From Pseudomonas wadenswilerensis (lineage in GTDB: Bacteria > Pseudomonadota > Gammaproteobacteria > Pseudomonadales > Pseudomonadaceae), in the NCBI RefSeq assembly GCF_900497695.1, contig NZ_UIDD01000011.1, positions 186,001-250,000 of the forward strand: a stretch of DNA of 64,000 bases, given 5' to 3'. Below are positions 49,872 to 58,727 of the stretch, in pieces (within the stretch, counting starts at the first letter, position 1; the number at the start of each line of letters is the position of its first letter). The position numbers and the translations under genes were made by a program. The notes beneath the pieces are model-generated. The model did not search any database. It had not been told where the DNA came from and saw nothing but the letters and a program-made list of their open reading frames with translations.

Positions 49872-52061
49872 CTAGCGTGCTTGCGCCTGGCGCAACTGGC
49901 TGAGTACCGAGTCCAGCGCCCGGTCGAACAGCAAGGTGTCGTCCAGCTGGCGCACATGCCCGCGGCGCAAGGCTACGGCAAGGGCCATGCGCGACCATTC
50001 ACGGACCTTGAGGCCGGTGCGGTTGACGAAGATGAAGCGGTCTGTGCTGGCGATCAGCTTGCAGCGCTGCACGTCGTCTTCATCGACCAACTCGATCCAG
50101 GCGCCGATACGCAGACGCTCGACCTGCAGCAACGCCGGATCATCGTCGGCCAGGCGCACCTGGGCCGCTTGCGGCTCGCAGGCTTGCGGGGTGGGCAAGA
50201 CGATTTCATCGAGCACCAGTACCTGCTCGCTGGCGTCATTGTGGATAACACGCCCACCCACTACCGGTGTATCGAACATCTGCACATGCAGGGTTTCGAG
50301 CTGGGCAAAGAATTCGCTGGTGGCAAACGGATCGAACGCGGCACTGGCCAGGCCATCGCGCAATGCCTTGAGCAGTCCCGGCACCAGCTCCAGCAGGCGC
50401 AGGCGCGCCTGGTCTTCAGTGTGCGGTTGCACGCTCCAGATCAGCTCATCCATGGTCTCCAGCGCTTCGAGCCACTGGCTGGAGGTGTCGCCATGCTTGA
50501 GGCAGGCCAGCAACACCACCTGGCTCCAGGCTTCTTCGAGCAGGCGCACCACCACCCGCGGCAACGAGCGGCCAAGCAGACGCCGGTTGAGTTCCTGCTG
50601 CACCCGCTGACGAGCCAGCGCGGTGCGTGCGCGGCCCTCCTCGGCGTCGCGCGTGCGTTGTTCCAGCAGCTCGTTGCGGCGTCGCTCATCACTGCTGAAA
50701 GCGAGGAATTCAGCGAGCAGTTCGGAGAAAATCGCCGGGTCGTCGACAAAGTCGCTGAGCAGCCGCTGGACGATTTTTTCGACCCGCAGGTACAGGCTGT
50801 CGCGCTGGCAATCATCACTGGCGCCCCAACCCATCGCTGCCGTGGCGATCTCGTTGAGCAGGCGCCGGGCCGGGTGACTGCTGCGGCTGAAGAAGCTCTT
50901 GTCGAGTACCGCCACTTTGAGCATCGGGATCTGCATGCGGCCGATCAGGGCGCGCAGCGAACGCGGCAAGTTGCGGTCGGCGAGAATGAACTCGAAAAGC
51001 ATGGCGATGAGGTTGATGACATCCTCGTCGACCACTTCGATCTTGCGGTAGGTGCCGCTTTTTACGCTGACCCGGGTCAGCAGTTGTTCAAGCTGCTGGT
51101 GCAGGTCGAAGTCGTCGGTCTCGGGTGTTGGCGGCACGTAATGCTGCAGGTGCGAGAGCAGGCGCAACAGGTCACGGGTACTGATCGCCTGCACCTGCTC
51201 GCACGCCTCCAGGCGCGGGGCAACACGCCCGCGCACCGGCGAAAGCAGGGCCTGCAACGAGGCAAACACCGCCTGGCCGTTGGCATCCAGCGAATCATTG
51301 GGCGATTCGTTGCCGGCTGCGCTGGCCGAAGCCTCGCGTTCAGCCTGCGGGCGGTCCTGGGCGCGGCGCCGCGGCACGGCCTTGAGCTCGGGGAGCACGC
51401 CAGTGGCAATCAGCAGTTGATTGGCTTCGCCGTACAACTGGTCGGCGTCGTGCAGCACATAGCGCTCGAACAGCTTGAGAATGATCAGCTTGACCTTGAT
51501 CCCCACGCCCAGGCTGCGCCCGGCACGCAAAAAGTAATCGCAGAGCATCGCCGGGCCCAGCGGGTTGCGCGGATCGTCCAGGGCCTGGCCCACCAGGGCG
51601 CTGAATCGCAGGGTCAACTGGTTGAGGGCGATGCCGTCGCGGGCCAGCACCCGCGCGACCATGGCATCCAGCGCCACGGTGCGTTCCAGCTCGTCATTGG
51701 CCACCAGTGCCAGGCGGTCGTAGCCATGGCTGTGCAGGGCCGGCAGTGAATCGGGCTGACCGATCTGCACGAAGGCTTCATAAAAGTGGTCAAGATAGCC
51801 GCGCTCGATGTTCTTGCGCTTTAGGCGCAGGTCGCGCATGGCTTCGAAAAGGATGTTCTGTTCGACGTTGTTGGCGGCCTTGTCGGCCATCTCGAACAGG
51901 GTGTCGTCGGCGTTGTCGAACAACGCCTGCAGGCCCTGGCGCAGTTGCAGCGCGGCCTTGTCACGTACCTGCAGAAGCACCACCGGCAGACGAGCGAGGG
52001 GCGCATTGTGCGCCTGATCGGTGATGGCCTTGATCGGCACCACCTTCCCGTCGTTGTGCAT
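49872..52061 (-). CDS. DUF1631-family protein
   Basis: A 729-residue cytoplasmic protein of the DUF1631 family, sometimes misnamed thymidine phosphorylase. The N-terminus contains LARLPVVLLQVRDKAALQL and RDLRLKRKNIERGYLDHFYEAF. Much is predicted helical. No catalytic motif was recognised. The ATG at 52061 follows AAGGAGA. It is divergent from nadC. Confidence 0.85.
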   Translation of the reverse strand: MHNDGKVVPIKAITDQAHNAPLARLPVVLLQVRDKAALQLRQGLQALFDNADDTLFEMADKAANNVEQNILFEAMRDLRLKRKNIERGYLDHFYEAFVQIGQPDSLPALHSHGYDRLALVANDELERTVALDAMVARVLARDGIALNQLTLRFSALVGQALDDPRNPLGPAMLCDYFLRAGRSLGVGIKVKLIILKLFERYVLHDADQLYGEANQLLIATGVLPELKAVPRRRAQDRPQAEREASASAAGNESPNDSLDANGQAVFASLQALLSPVRGRVAPRLEACEQVQAISTRDLLRLLSHLQHYVPPTPETDDFDLHQQLEQLLTRVSVKSGTYRKIEVVDEDVINLIAMLFEFILADRNLPRSLRALIGRMQIPMLKVAVLDKSFFSRSSHPARRLLNEIATAAMGWGASDDCQRDSLYLRVEKIVQRLLSDFVDDPAIFSELLAEFLAFSSDERRRNELLEQRTRDAEEGRARTALARQRVQQELNRRLLGRSLPRVVVRLLEEAWSQVVLLACLKHGDTSSQWLEALETMDELIWSVQPHTEDQARLRLLELVPGLLKALRDGLASAAFDPFATSEFFAQLETLHVQMFDTPVVGGRVIHNDASEQVLVLDEIVLPTPQACEPQAAQVRLADDDPALLQVERLRIGAWIELVDEDDVQRCKLIASTDRFIFVNRTGLKVREWSRMALAVALRRGHVRQLDDTLLFDRALDSVLSQLRQAQAR

Positions 52062-52281
52062 CCTGGTCTCCTTGCAGGTTCGATTTTGAGCTTTTCTGGT
52101 GGTCGTCAAAGCTATGACGCCAAATACAAGGCGCATTATCGAGTAAAAACCCTTCACTCGCCAGTGCGCGCATACCGCTGCTGATAGACCGGTGCCAGCG
52201 TGAAACGCTCATTCGGCCTGACCAAAGGTCAAGCTTCGGCCGCCACTGCAGTGTTTGCTGCAAGCGCGGGCTGCCCTGCCC

Positions 52282-52287
52282 TATAAT
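52282..52287 (+). promoter_or_regulatory. -10 element of nadC
   Basis: A perfect TATAAT at 29 bases before the nadC ATG. The -35 match is poor. Confidence 0.55.
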
Positions 52288-52315
52288 CGCCGGCACTTAG
52301 CTTGTGGAGCCCGCC

Positions 52316-53164
52316 ATGCCGAATTTACGCCTCGCCGACCTGACCGCCGAAATCGAAGCCAACGTGCGCCGTGCGTTGCTCGAAGACATCGGCAGTGGCG
52401 ACATCACCGCCCAGCTGATCCCGGCCGAGCGCCTGGCCAAGGCCACCATCATTACCCGCGATGACTGCGTGATTGCCGGTACGGCCTGGGTTGATGCGGT
52501 ATTCCGCCAGCTCGACCCACGGGTAGCGGTGCACTGGCAGGTCAAGGATGGCGACCGCGCCACCGCCAACCAGGTGCTGTTCCACCTTGAAGGCCCGGCC
52601 CGTTCCCTGCTCAGCGGCGAGCGCTCGGCGCTGAACTTCCTGCAGATGCTGTCGGGCGTTGCGACTCACGCGCAGTTCCTCGCCGACAAGGTGGCCGACA
52701 CCCAGGTCAAGCTGCTCGACACCCGCAAGACCCTGCCCGGCCTGCGCCTGGCGCAAAAGTACGCGGTGACCTGCGGCGGTTGCCACAACCATCGCATCGG
52801 CCTGTACGACGCCTTCCTGATCAAGGAAAACCACATCGCCGCCAGTGGTGGCATCGCCGAAGCGATCACTGCCGCGCACCGCATTGCCCCGGGCAAGCCG
52901 GTGGAGATCGAGGTAGAAAGCCTGGACGAGCTCAAAGAGGCCCTGGATGCGGGCGCCGACATCATCATGCTCGATGAGCTGAGCCTGGACGACATGCGCG
53001 AAGCGGTGCGCCTGAACGGCGGCAAGGCCAAGCTTGAAGCCAGTGGCGGCGTGACTGAAAGCACCCTGCGGGTGATTGCTGAAACGGGCGTGGACTACAT
53101 CTCGATCGGGGCGATGACCAAGGATGTAAAGGCGGTGGATCTGTCGATGCGCCTTAGCCTCTGA
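52316..53164 (+). CDS. nadC: Nicotinate-nucleotide pyrophosphorylase (carboxylating)
   Basis: A 282-residue enzyme that converts quinolinate and PRPP to nicotinate mononucleotide in NAD synthesis. LLDTRKTLPGLRLAQKYAV and GGCHNHRIGLYDAFLIKENHI form the active site, and VESLDELKEALDAGADIIMLDE and TGVDYISIGAMTK complete the barrel. The ATG at 52316 follows GGAG. It ends just before a bidirectional terminator shared with trxB. Confidence 0.96.
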   Translation: MPNLRLADLTAEIEANVRRALLEDIGSGDITAQLIPAERLAKATIITRDDCVIAGTAWVDAVFRQLDPRVAVHWQVKDGDRATANQVLFHLEGPARSLLSGERSALNFLQMLSGVATHAQFLADKVADTQVKLLDTRKTLPGLRLAQKYAVTCGGCHNHRIGLYDAFLIKENHIAASGGIAEAITAAHRIAPGKPVEIEVESLDELKEALDAGADIIMLDELSLDDMREAVRLNGGKAKLEASGGVTESTLRVIAETGVDYISIGAMTKDVKAVDLSMRLSL

Positions 53165-53182
53165 GGCGGATTGCAGACACAA

Positions 53183-53209
53183 AAAAACCGGCCATCAGGC
53201 CGGTTTTTT
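53183..53209. terminator. Bidirectional terminator between nadC and trxB
   Basis: AACCGGCC (53186-53193), loop ATCA, GGCCGGTT (53198-53205), with A and T runs on both flanks. Serves convergent nadC and trxB. Confidence 0.9.
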
Positions 53210-53228
53210 GTTAGCTCACAAGATCAAC

Positions 53229-53251
53229 TGTGGGAGCTGGCCTTGCCAGCG
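53229..53251. repeat. REP-like element, second type
   Basis: TGTGGGAGCTGGCCTTGCC with an adjoining GCGATC, the same unit as at 9653, between the terminator and trxB. Confidence 0.6.
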
Positions 53252-53278
53252 ATCGAGCGCAGAGCGCTCGCGCAATCC

Positions 53279-54241
53279 TCAGAGCGCTGCGTTCTGCAGG
53301 CCGTCCAGGTAGCGCTCGACATCCAGCGCCGCCATGCAACCGGCACCGGCCGAGGTAATGGCCTGACGGTAAACATGGTCAGCCACGTCACCGGCAGCGA
53401 ACACACCTTCAACGTTGGTCGCAGTGGCGTTGCCGTCACGGCCGCCATTCACCACCAGATAGCCGTCTTTCAAGGTCAGCTGGCCTTCGAACAGCGAGGT
53501 GTTCGGCGTGTGGCCGATGGCGATGAATACGCCGTCAACCTTGATTTCGTCGAAGCTGCCGTCGTTGTTCTTCAGGCGCGCACCGGTGACGCCCATGTTG
53601 TCACCCAGCACTTCGTCCAGGGTGGCATTGAGCTTCAGCTCGATCTTGCCTTCGGCCACGCGGGCGTTGAGCTTGTCGACCAGGATCTTCTCGGCGCGGA
53701 AGATCTCGCGGCGGTGAACCAGGGTGACCTTGCTGGCGATGTTGGCCAGGTACAGGGCTTCCTCAACAGCGGTGTTACCACCACCGACCACGGCGACCGG
53801 CTTGTTGCGATAGAAGAAACCGTCGCAGGTCGCGCAGGCGGAAACGCCCTTGCCCATGAACGCTTCTTCCGATGGCAGGCCCAGGTAGCGAGCGCTGGCG
53901 CCGGTGGCGATGATCAGTGCGTCGCAGGTGTAGGTGGCGCTGTCGCCCTTGAGAGTGAACGGCTTGCTGGCCAGGTCAACGGCGTTGATGTGGTCGAACA
54001 CCACTTCGGTCTCGAAGCGCTCGGCGTGTTCCTGCATGCGTTGCATCAGCGCCGGGCCAGTCAGGCCGTGGGCGTCGCCCGGCCAGTTGTCGACTTCGGT
54101 GGTGGTGGTCAGCTGGCCGCCGGCCTGCATGCCGGTGATCAGCAGCGGCTTGAGGTTGGCACGCGCAGCATACACGGCAGCGCTGTAACCGGCAGGGCCG
54201 GAACCGAGGATGATCACTCGCGAATGGCGTACTTCAGACAT
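53279..54241 (-). CDS. trxB: Thioredoxin reductase
   Basis: A 320-residue FAD/NADPH enzyme that reduces thioredoxin. FAD motif ILGSGPAGYSAAVYAA, redox pair CATC in SACATCDGFF, NADPH motif GGGNTAVEEAL, and the C-terminal FAD GVFAAGDVADH. Adjacent to the 2-Cys peroxiredoxin gene, linking thioredoxin and peroxide reduction. Confidence 0.96.
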   Translation of the reverse strand: MSEVRHSRVIILGSGPAGYSAAVYAARANLKPLLITGMQAGGQLTTTTEVDNWPGDAHGLTGPALMQRMQEHAERFETEVVFDHINAVDLASKPFTLKGDSATYTCDALIIATGASARYLGLPSEEAFMGKGVSACATCDGFFYRNKPVAVVGGGNTAVEEALYLANIASKVTLVHRREIFRAEKILVDKLNARVAEGKIELKLNATLDEVLGDNMGVTGARLKNNDGSFDEIKVDGVFIAIGHTPNTSLFEGQLTLKDGYLVVNGGRDGNATATNVEGVFAAGDVADHVYRQAITSAGAGCMAALDVERYLDGLQNAAL

Positions 54242-54306
54242 GTCACACTCCTGTCGAGCTGGCGTTCAATTGCCAGCATCGTATCGCCGGGATCGCCGGC
54301 TGGAAT

Positions 54307-54355
54307 AAAAAAGAACCTGCGAAGCACTTGGGGAAGGCTTTTAGCCGCAGGTCCT
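54307..54355 (-). terminator. Terminator after the peroxiredoxin gene
   Basis: On the minus strand AGGACCTGCG / CGCAGGTTCT forms a stem with one G-U pair and a 24-base loop, followed by a T-run. It sits 22-70 bases past the stop at 54377, separating it from trxB. Confidence 0.6.
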
Positions 54356-54376
54356 GAAAAACGTTAACTCGCCGCC

Positions 54377-54976
54377 TTACAGGCTGGCGGCGTTCTCGGC
54401 CAGGTAGTCGGCAACGCCCTTGGCATCGGCCTTCATGCCTTTCTGGCCTGGGCGCCAGCCGGCCGGGCAGACTTCACCGTGCTGTTCGGTGAACTGCAGG
54501 GCCTCGACCAGGCGGATCATCTCGTCGACTTCACGGCCCAGCGGCAGGTTGTTGACCACCTGGTGCTGCACAACGCCTTGCTGGTCGATCAGGAACGAGG
54601 CACGCAGGGCCACGCCGTCATCGTGCTCGATGCCATAGGCACGGGTAATCTCGTGCTTGACGTCGGCGACCATGGTGAACTCGACCGCGCCGATACCGCC
54701 CTTCTCGACCGGGGTGCTGCGCCAGGCGTGGTGGGTGAACTGCGAGTCGATGGAAACACCGACCACTTCCACACCCAGCTCGCGGAACTTGTCCATGCGG
54801 TTGTTGTGGGCAATGATTTCCGACGGGCAGACAAAGGTGAAGTCCAGCGGCCAGAAGAACAGCACGACGTATTTGCCGCGCAGGGAAGAAAGCTTGAAGC
54901 TGTCGACGATCGAACCGTCGCCCAACACTGCCGCCGCATCGAAATCAGGGGCTTGCTTGTTGACCAGAATGCTCAT
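54377..54976 (-). CDS. 2-Cys peroxiredoxin (AhpC/TSA family)
   Basis: A 199-residue thiol peroxidase. Peroxidatic Cys50 is in DFTFVCPSEI and the resolving Cys170 in EVCPAGW. PLDFTFV and GGIGAVEFTMV are typical. It probably reduces H2O2 and organic peroxides with electrons from thioredoxin, as the adjacent trxB suggests. Name not set because ahpC and prx genes are easily confused. Confidence 0.92.
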   Translation of the reverse strand: MSILVNKQAPDFDAAAVLGDGSIVDSFKLSSLRGKYVVLFFWPLDFTFVCPSEIIAHNNRMDKFRELGVEVVGVSIDSQFTHHAWRSTPVEKGGIGAVEFTMVADVKHEITRAYGIEHDDGVALRASFLIDQQGVVQHQVVNNLPLGREVDEMIRLVEALQFTEQHGEVCPAGWRPGQKGMKADAKGVADYLAENAASL

Positions 54977-55247
54977 GGAAACTCCTTGAAAGTCAGAATT
55001 CGAAGGCGTTGAAAAGTTGTGCGCACTTTAGCGAGGTGGCAGAGATTAAGGAAATATCCTTAGACAATCCACCTTATAGGCCGGCTCTATTCATCAATAA
55101 AAGCGCACGCGGTTTATCTATGAAGCCCAGCCCGGGATGCTGCCGAGGTTTTGTTACAGCCCGTTTCTCGCTCTGCGCCGCGCTTTCGCCCGCCGCACAA
55201 ACTCGGTAAGGTCAGCGCGTTTGCCTTTACCCGGAGCCTCCCCCTTT

Positions 55248-55976
55248 ATGCAAGCCCCTGTCCTCTCTGGCCCACAGTACCTGCGCGAAGGACTGAAACT
55301 GGTCCTGAGCCCGAGCCTGCGCCTGTTCGTGCTGCTGCCGCTGGCGGTCAACCTGCTGCTGTTCGTCGGCCTGGTCTACTTTGCCGGCCATCAGTTCAGC
55401 CTCTGGGTCGATTCGTTGATGCCCAGCCTGCCGAACTGGCTGAGCTTTCTCAATTATGTGCTGTGGCCGCTGTTCGTGATTCTGGTGGGGTTGATGGTGT
55501 TCTTCACCTTCACCATGCTGGCCAACATCATCGCCGCGCCGTTCAATGGTTTCCTCGCGGAGAAGGTCGAAGTGGTGGTGCGCGGCACCGATGATTTTCC
55601 CGCCTTCAGCTGGGCCGAACTCACTGCCATGGTGCCACGCACCCTCGGCCGCGAGGCGCGCAAGCTGGGCTACTTCCTGCCACGGGCCATCGCTCTGTTC
55701 ATCCTTTCGCTGATCCCGGTGGTGAACATCGTCGCCGCGCCGCTGTGGCTGCTGTTCGGTATCTGGATGATGGCCATCCAGTACATCGACTACCCGGCGG
55801 ATAACCACAAGATGAGCTGGCAGGACATGCTCGCCTGGCTGCGCGAAAAGCGCTGGCAGAGCCTGGGTTTTGGCGGTTCGGTGTACCTGGTGTTGCTGGT
55901 GCCCTTCCTCAACATCCTGATGATGCCGGCGGCGGTGGCGGGCGCCACGCTGTTCTGGGTGCGCGAACGTACCTGA
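55248..55976 (+). CDS. cysZ: Sulfate transporter CysZ
   Basis: A 242-residue inner-membrane protein of the CysZ family (EI24-type). Helices LFVLLPLAVNLLLFVGLVYF, FVILVGLMVFFTFTMLANIIAAPFN and the motif APFNGFLAEKVE and FGIWMMAIQYIDYPADN are family features. It imports sulfate for cysteine synthesis. The ATG at 55248 was chosen because family members begin here and the upstream region is Arg-rich and unlike a membrane protein. Confidence 0.9.
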   Translation: MQAPVLSGPQYLREGLKLVLSPSLRLFVLLPLAVNLLLFVGLVYFAGHQFSLWVDSLMPSLPNWLSFLNYVLWPLFVILVGLMVFFTFTMLANIIAAPFNGFLAEKVEVVVRGTDDFPAFSWAELTAMVPRTLGREARKLGYFLPRAIALFILSLIPVVNIVAAPLWLLFGIWMMAIQYIDYPADNHKMSWQDMLAWLREKRWQSLGFGGSVYLVLLVPFLNILMMPAAVAGATLFWVRERT

Positions 55977-55982
55977 GGCATC

Positions 55983-56008
55983 GCCGCGTAGCCGTCCGGC
56001 TACGCGGC
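55983..56008. terminator. Hairpin between cysZ and the PAS chemoreceptor
   Basis: GCCGCGTAGCC / GGCTACGCGGC, an 11-base stem with GTCC loop, between two convergent genes. No strong T-run, so terminator function is tentative. Confidence 0.5.
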
Positions 56009-56015
56009 ACCTCCA

Positions 56016-57332
56016 TCAGCTCGACAGCTGGTTGGAGAACTGCCCCACCGCATTGACCACCTTCTGCGCACCGTCCTGAATCTCGACGATCACCGTACCG
56101 GTTTGCCCGGCCAGTGACAGGCCTTGCTCGGCCTGGCGCTTGCTGCTGTCGATGATATCCACCGCCGCCTTGGCCAGGTGTTCGTTCTGCTGCACCACTC
56201 GGGCGATTTCCTCAGTCGCAGTGCTGGTGCGCGAAGCCAGTTGCCGGACCTCGTCGGCGACCACGGCAAAGCCCCGGCCCTGCTCGCCGGCACGTGCGGC
56301 CTCGATGGCGGCGTTGAGGGCCAGCAGGTTGGTCTGCCCGGCGATGTCGCTGATGGTCTTGATGATCGAACCGATCACCTGCGACTGCTTGTCCAGCGCC
56401 TCGATGCCTTCGGCTGCTTCCTGCATGTAGGTTTCCAGGCCGCGCATGACATCCACGGTCTGGGTCACCACCTCGGTGGCCCTGCGCGCACAGGCGTCGG
56501 TTTCCAGCGAGGTGTTGTAGGCGATGTCGGCAGCCTGGGCCACGGCCGTTTCCTGGTTGACCTGGTCGGTGATCACGGTGGCGAACTTGACCACTTTGTA
56601 GAGCACGTCATGGGCATCGATGATCGGATTGTAGGACGCCTCCAGCCACACCACGCGGCCATGGGCATCAATGCGCTTGAAGCGTTCGGCGACGAACTCG
56701 CCGCGGCGCAGCTTGTCCCAGAACGCGTGATAACCCACCGAGTTGTACTCTTCCGGTTCGCAGAACAGGCGGTGATGTTTGCCCACCACCTGGTCGAGCT
56801 TGTAGCCCATGGTCTGCAGGAAGCGCTCGTTGGCCGTCAGCACTTCACCGTTGAGGTTGAACTCGATCACCGCCGTGGAGCGCATCAGCGCCTTGATCAG
56901 GCTCTCGTGCTCGCGGGAGGTTTCGATGGTGCGGGTCAGGTCGCTGGAGTGCAGGGTGAAGTATTTGATGCGCCCTTCGCTGTTTTTCACCGGCTGCAGG
57001 ATCGAGCGCAGCCAGGCCTCTTCGCCATTGCCCCGCAGCAGGCGGAAAGCGCCATTGAGATGCTCGCCACGGGCAATGGCGTGCTTCATGCGCTGGTAAA
57101 AGTCGAGCTGCTTGACGTGCGCCGGGACGATTTCCTCGATGTTGCGGCCAATCAGTTGATGGCTGCTGTAGCGCATCTCTTTTTCGAAGTTGCTGTTGAC
57201 CGATTCGATGCGCCCCTGCGGGTCGAGCTGCAGCACCAGCATCTCGCTGTCGAGGCTGCACTTTACTTGCTCCACTGATTGCAGTTCTTCGCGCAGCCGG
57301 AGGATTTCTTGCTTGAGTTTGCTGTTGAACAT
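56016..57332 (-). CDS. Soluble PAS-PAS chemotaxis transducer, BdlA-like
   Basis: A 438-residue cytoplasmic protein with two PAS domains (about 25-130 and 145-255) and an MCP signalling domain (about 270-438, with ALNAAIEAARAGEQGRGFAVVADEV). There is no transmembrane helix, unlike most chemoreceptors. This layout matches P. aeruginosa BdlA, which controls biofilm dispersion. The PAS ligands are unknown. It is divergent from the glycosyltransferase gene. Confidence 0.85.
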   Translation of the reverse strand: MFNSKLKQEILRLREELQSVEQVKCSLDSEMLVLQLDPQGRIESVNSNFEKEMRYSSHQLIGRNIEEIVPAHVKQLDFYQRMKHAIARGEHLNGAFRLLRGNGEEAWLRSILQPVKNSEGRIKYFTLHSSDLTRTIETSREHESLIKALMRSTAVIEFNLNGEVLTANERFLQTMGYKLDQVVGKHHRLFCEPEEYNSVGYHAFWDKLRRGEFVAERFKRIDAHGRVVWLEASYNPIIDAHDVLYKVVKFATVITDQVNQETAVAQAADIAYNTSLETDACARRATEVVTQTVDVMRGLETYMQEAAEGIEALDKQSQVIGSIIKTISDIAGQTNLLALNAAIEAARAGEQGRGFAVVADEVRQLASRTSTATEEIARVVQQNEHLAKAAVDIIDSSKRQAEQGLSLAGQTGTVIVEIQDGAQKVVNAVGQFSNQLSS

Positions 57333-57458
57333 GACGCTCTCCCGGAGCGAAATCAGTCATTCGAATGCTTCTGCATCGGCTGGCGGACCTGCAATCTTGA
57401 GTCACTTGCTGGGAAATATTTACGCGCCTGCAATCGCCAGTAATCAGGCGTCATCGAT

Positions 57459-57476
57459 CTGTCATTTGGCGGTCAC
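57459..57476 (+). promoter_or_regulatory. Pho box (PhoB site)
   Basis: CTGTCAT-TTGG-CGGTCAC matches two 7-base PhoB repeats spaced by four bases, with one mismatch in the second. It sits 34-51 bases before the glycosyltransferase ATG. Confidence 0.65.
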
Positions 57477-57509
57477 AGAGCGGCAATCGGCACGGTCGAA
57501 ACTGGCTTC

Positions 57510-58727
57510 ATGAGCACACTGTCCCTGCATGTCACCCTGATCAGCGAAACCTTCCCACCGGAGATCAACGGCGTGGCCAACACCCTTGGCCGCCTCAGCG
57601 ATGGCTTGCGATCACGCGGCCATCGGGTCGAGCTGGTACGCCCGCGGCAAGCGGCTGAACAGCCCTCGGCCAGCGACGACAACCTGCTGCTGTGTCGCGG
57701 CTGGCCGTTGCCGGGGTACCCGGGTTTGCAATGGGGCCAGGTGTCGATGCACAAACTGCTGCGCCGCTGGCGCCGGCAACGGCCGGATGTGCTTTACATC
57801 GCCACCGAAGGCCCGCTGGGTTTGAGTGCCCTGCGCGCGGCGCGGCGCCTGGGCATCGCCGTGGTCAGTGGCTTCCACACCAACTTCCAGCAATACTCCA
57901 GCGAGTACGGCCTCGGCCTGCTGGCGCGGCTGCTTACCCACTACCTGCGCTGGTTCCATCACCGAACCCACACCACCCTGGTGCCCAGCCTCAGCCAGCG
58001 CCTGGAGCTGGAACGGCGCGGCTTCGACAACCTCAGCCTGATGGCCCGGGGAGTGGACAGCCAGTTGTTTACCCCGGCCAGGCGTAGTCAGACCTTGCGC
58101 GAGCAATGGGGCCTGGGCGTCGACGATATCGCCCTGCTGCATGTCGGACGCCTGGCCGCCGAAAAGAACCTGGGTTTGTTGCAGCCGTGCCTGGACGCCC
58201 TGCAACAACAGTACCCGCAGCGGTGCATCAAGCTGATCGTGGTCGGTGACGGGCCGCAACGCAGCGCACTCGAGCAGCGCCTGCCGGGCGCGGTGTTCTG
58301 CGGCGCCCAGCGCGGAGAACGCCTGGCCGAACACTACGCTTCAGGGGATATCTTTGTGTTTCCCAGCCTGACCGAAACCTTCGGCAACGTCGTGCTCGAA
58401 GCCTTGGCCTCAGGCCTGGGTGTGGTCGCCTACGATCAAGCGGCGGCAGCCCAGTACATCCGCCACGGGCATAGCGGTGCGCTGGCCATGCCAGGGGACG
58501 AAGCGGCCTTTATCGATGCCGCCTGCTGGTTCCTGGAAGAGCCGGAAACCCTGCGCCGGGTGCGCCTCAATGCCCGCCAGCATGCCAGCCGTCAGGGCTG
58601 GCCGGCGATTGTCGAGCAATTCGAGGCGCATCTGCAGGCAGCCTGCCGCCAGAGTCAGGTCAGCATGGCGCGCCCGACTGCAGCGGCAATTGCGATCAAA
58701 CCAGGGTCGTCAACGCCTCGCGGCTGA
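57510..58727 (+). CDS. Glycosyltransferase family 4 (group 1), probably phosphate-regulated
   Basis: A 405-residue GT-B transferase. ETFPPEINGVANTLGRLSD near the start is typical of GT4 enzymes that modify lipids (MgtA/SqdX-like). HVGRLAAEKNLGLL and the E-x7-E motif in TETFGNVVLEALASG form the donor site. A Pho box upstream suggests expression in phosphate starvation, when bacteria replace phospholipids with glycolipids; this is inference. The C-terminal 10 codons overlap the convergent reductase gene by 32 bases. Confidence 0.88.
   Translation: MSTLSLHVTLISETFPPEINGVANTLGRLSDGLRSRGHRVELVRPRQAAEQPSASDDNLLLCRGWPLPGYPGLQWGQVSMHKLLRRWRRQRPDVLYIATEGPLGLSALRAARRLGIAVVSGFHTNFQQYSSEYGLGLLARLLTHYLRWFHHRTHTTLVPSLSQRLELERRGFDNLSLMARGVDSQLFTPARRSQTLREQWGLGVDDIALLHVGRLAAEKNLGLLQPCLDALQQQYPQRCIKLIVVGDGPQRSALEQRLPGAVFCGAQRGERLAEHYASGDIFVFPSLTETFGNVVLEALASGLGVVAYDQAAAAQYIRHGHSGALAMPGDEAAFIDAACWFLEEPETLRRVRLNARQHASRQGWPAIVEQFEAHLQAACRQSQVSMARPTAAAIAIKPGSSTPRG

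Noticed and set aside
49647..51749. 700-codon plus-strand frame opposite the DUF1631 gene
   Set aside because: Shadow frame without a family motif or ribosome binding site.
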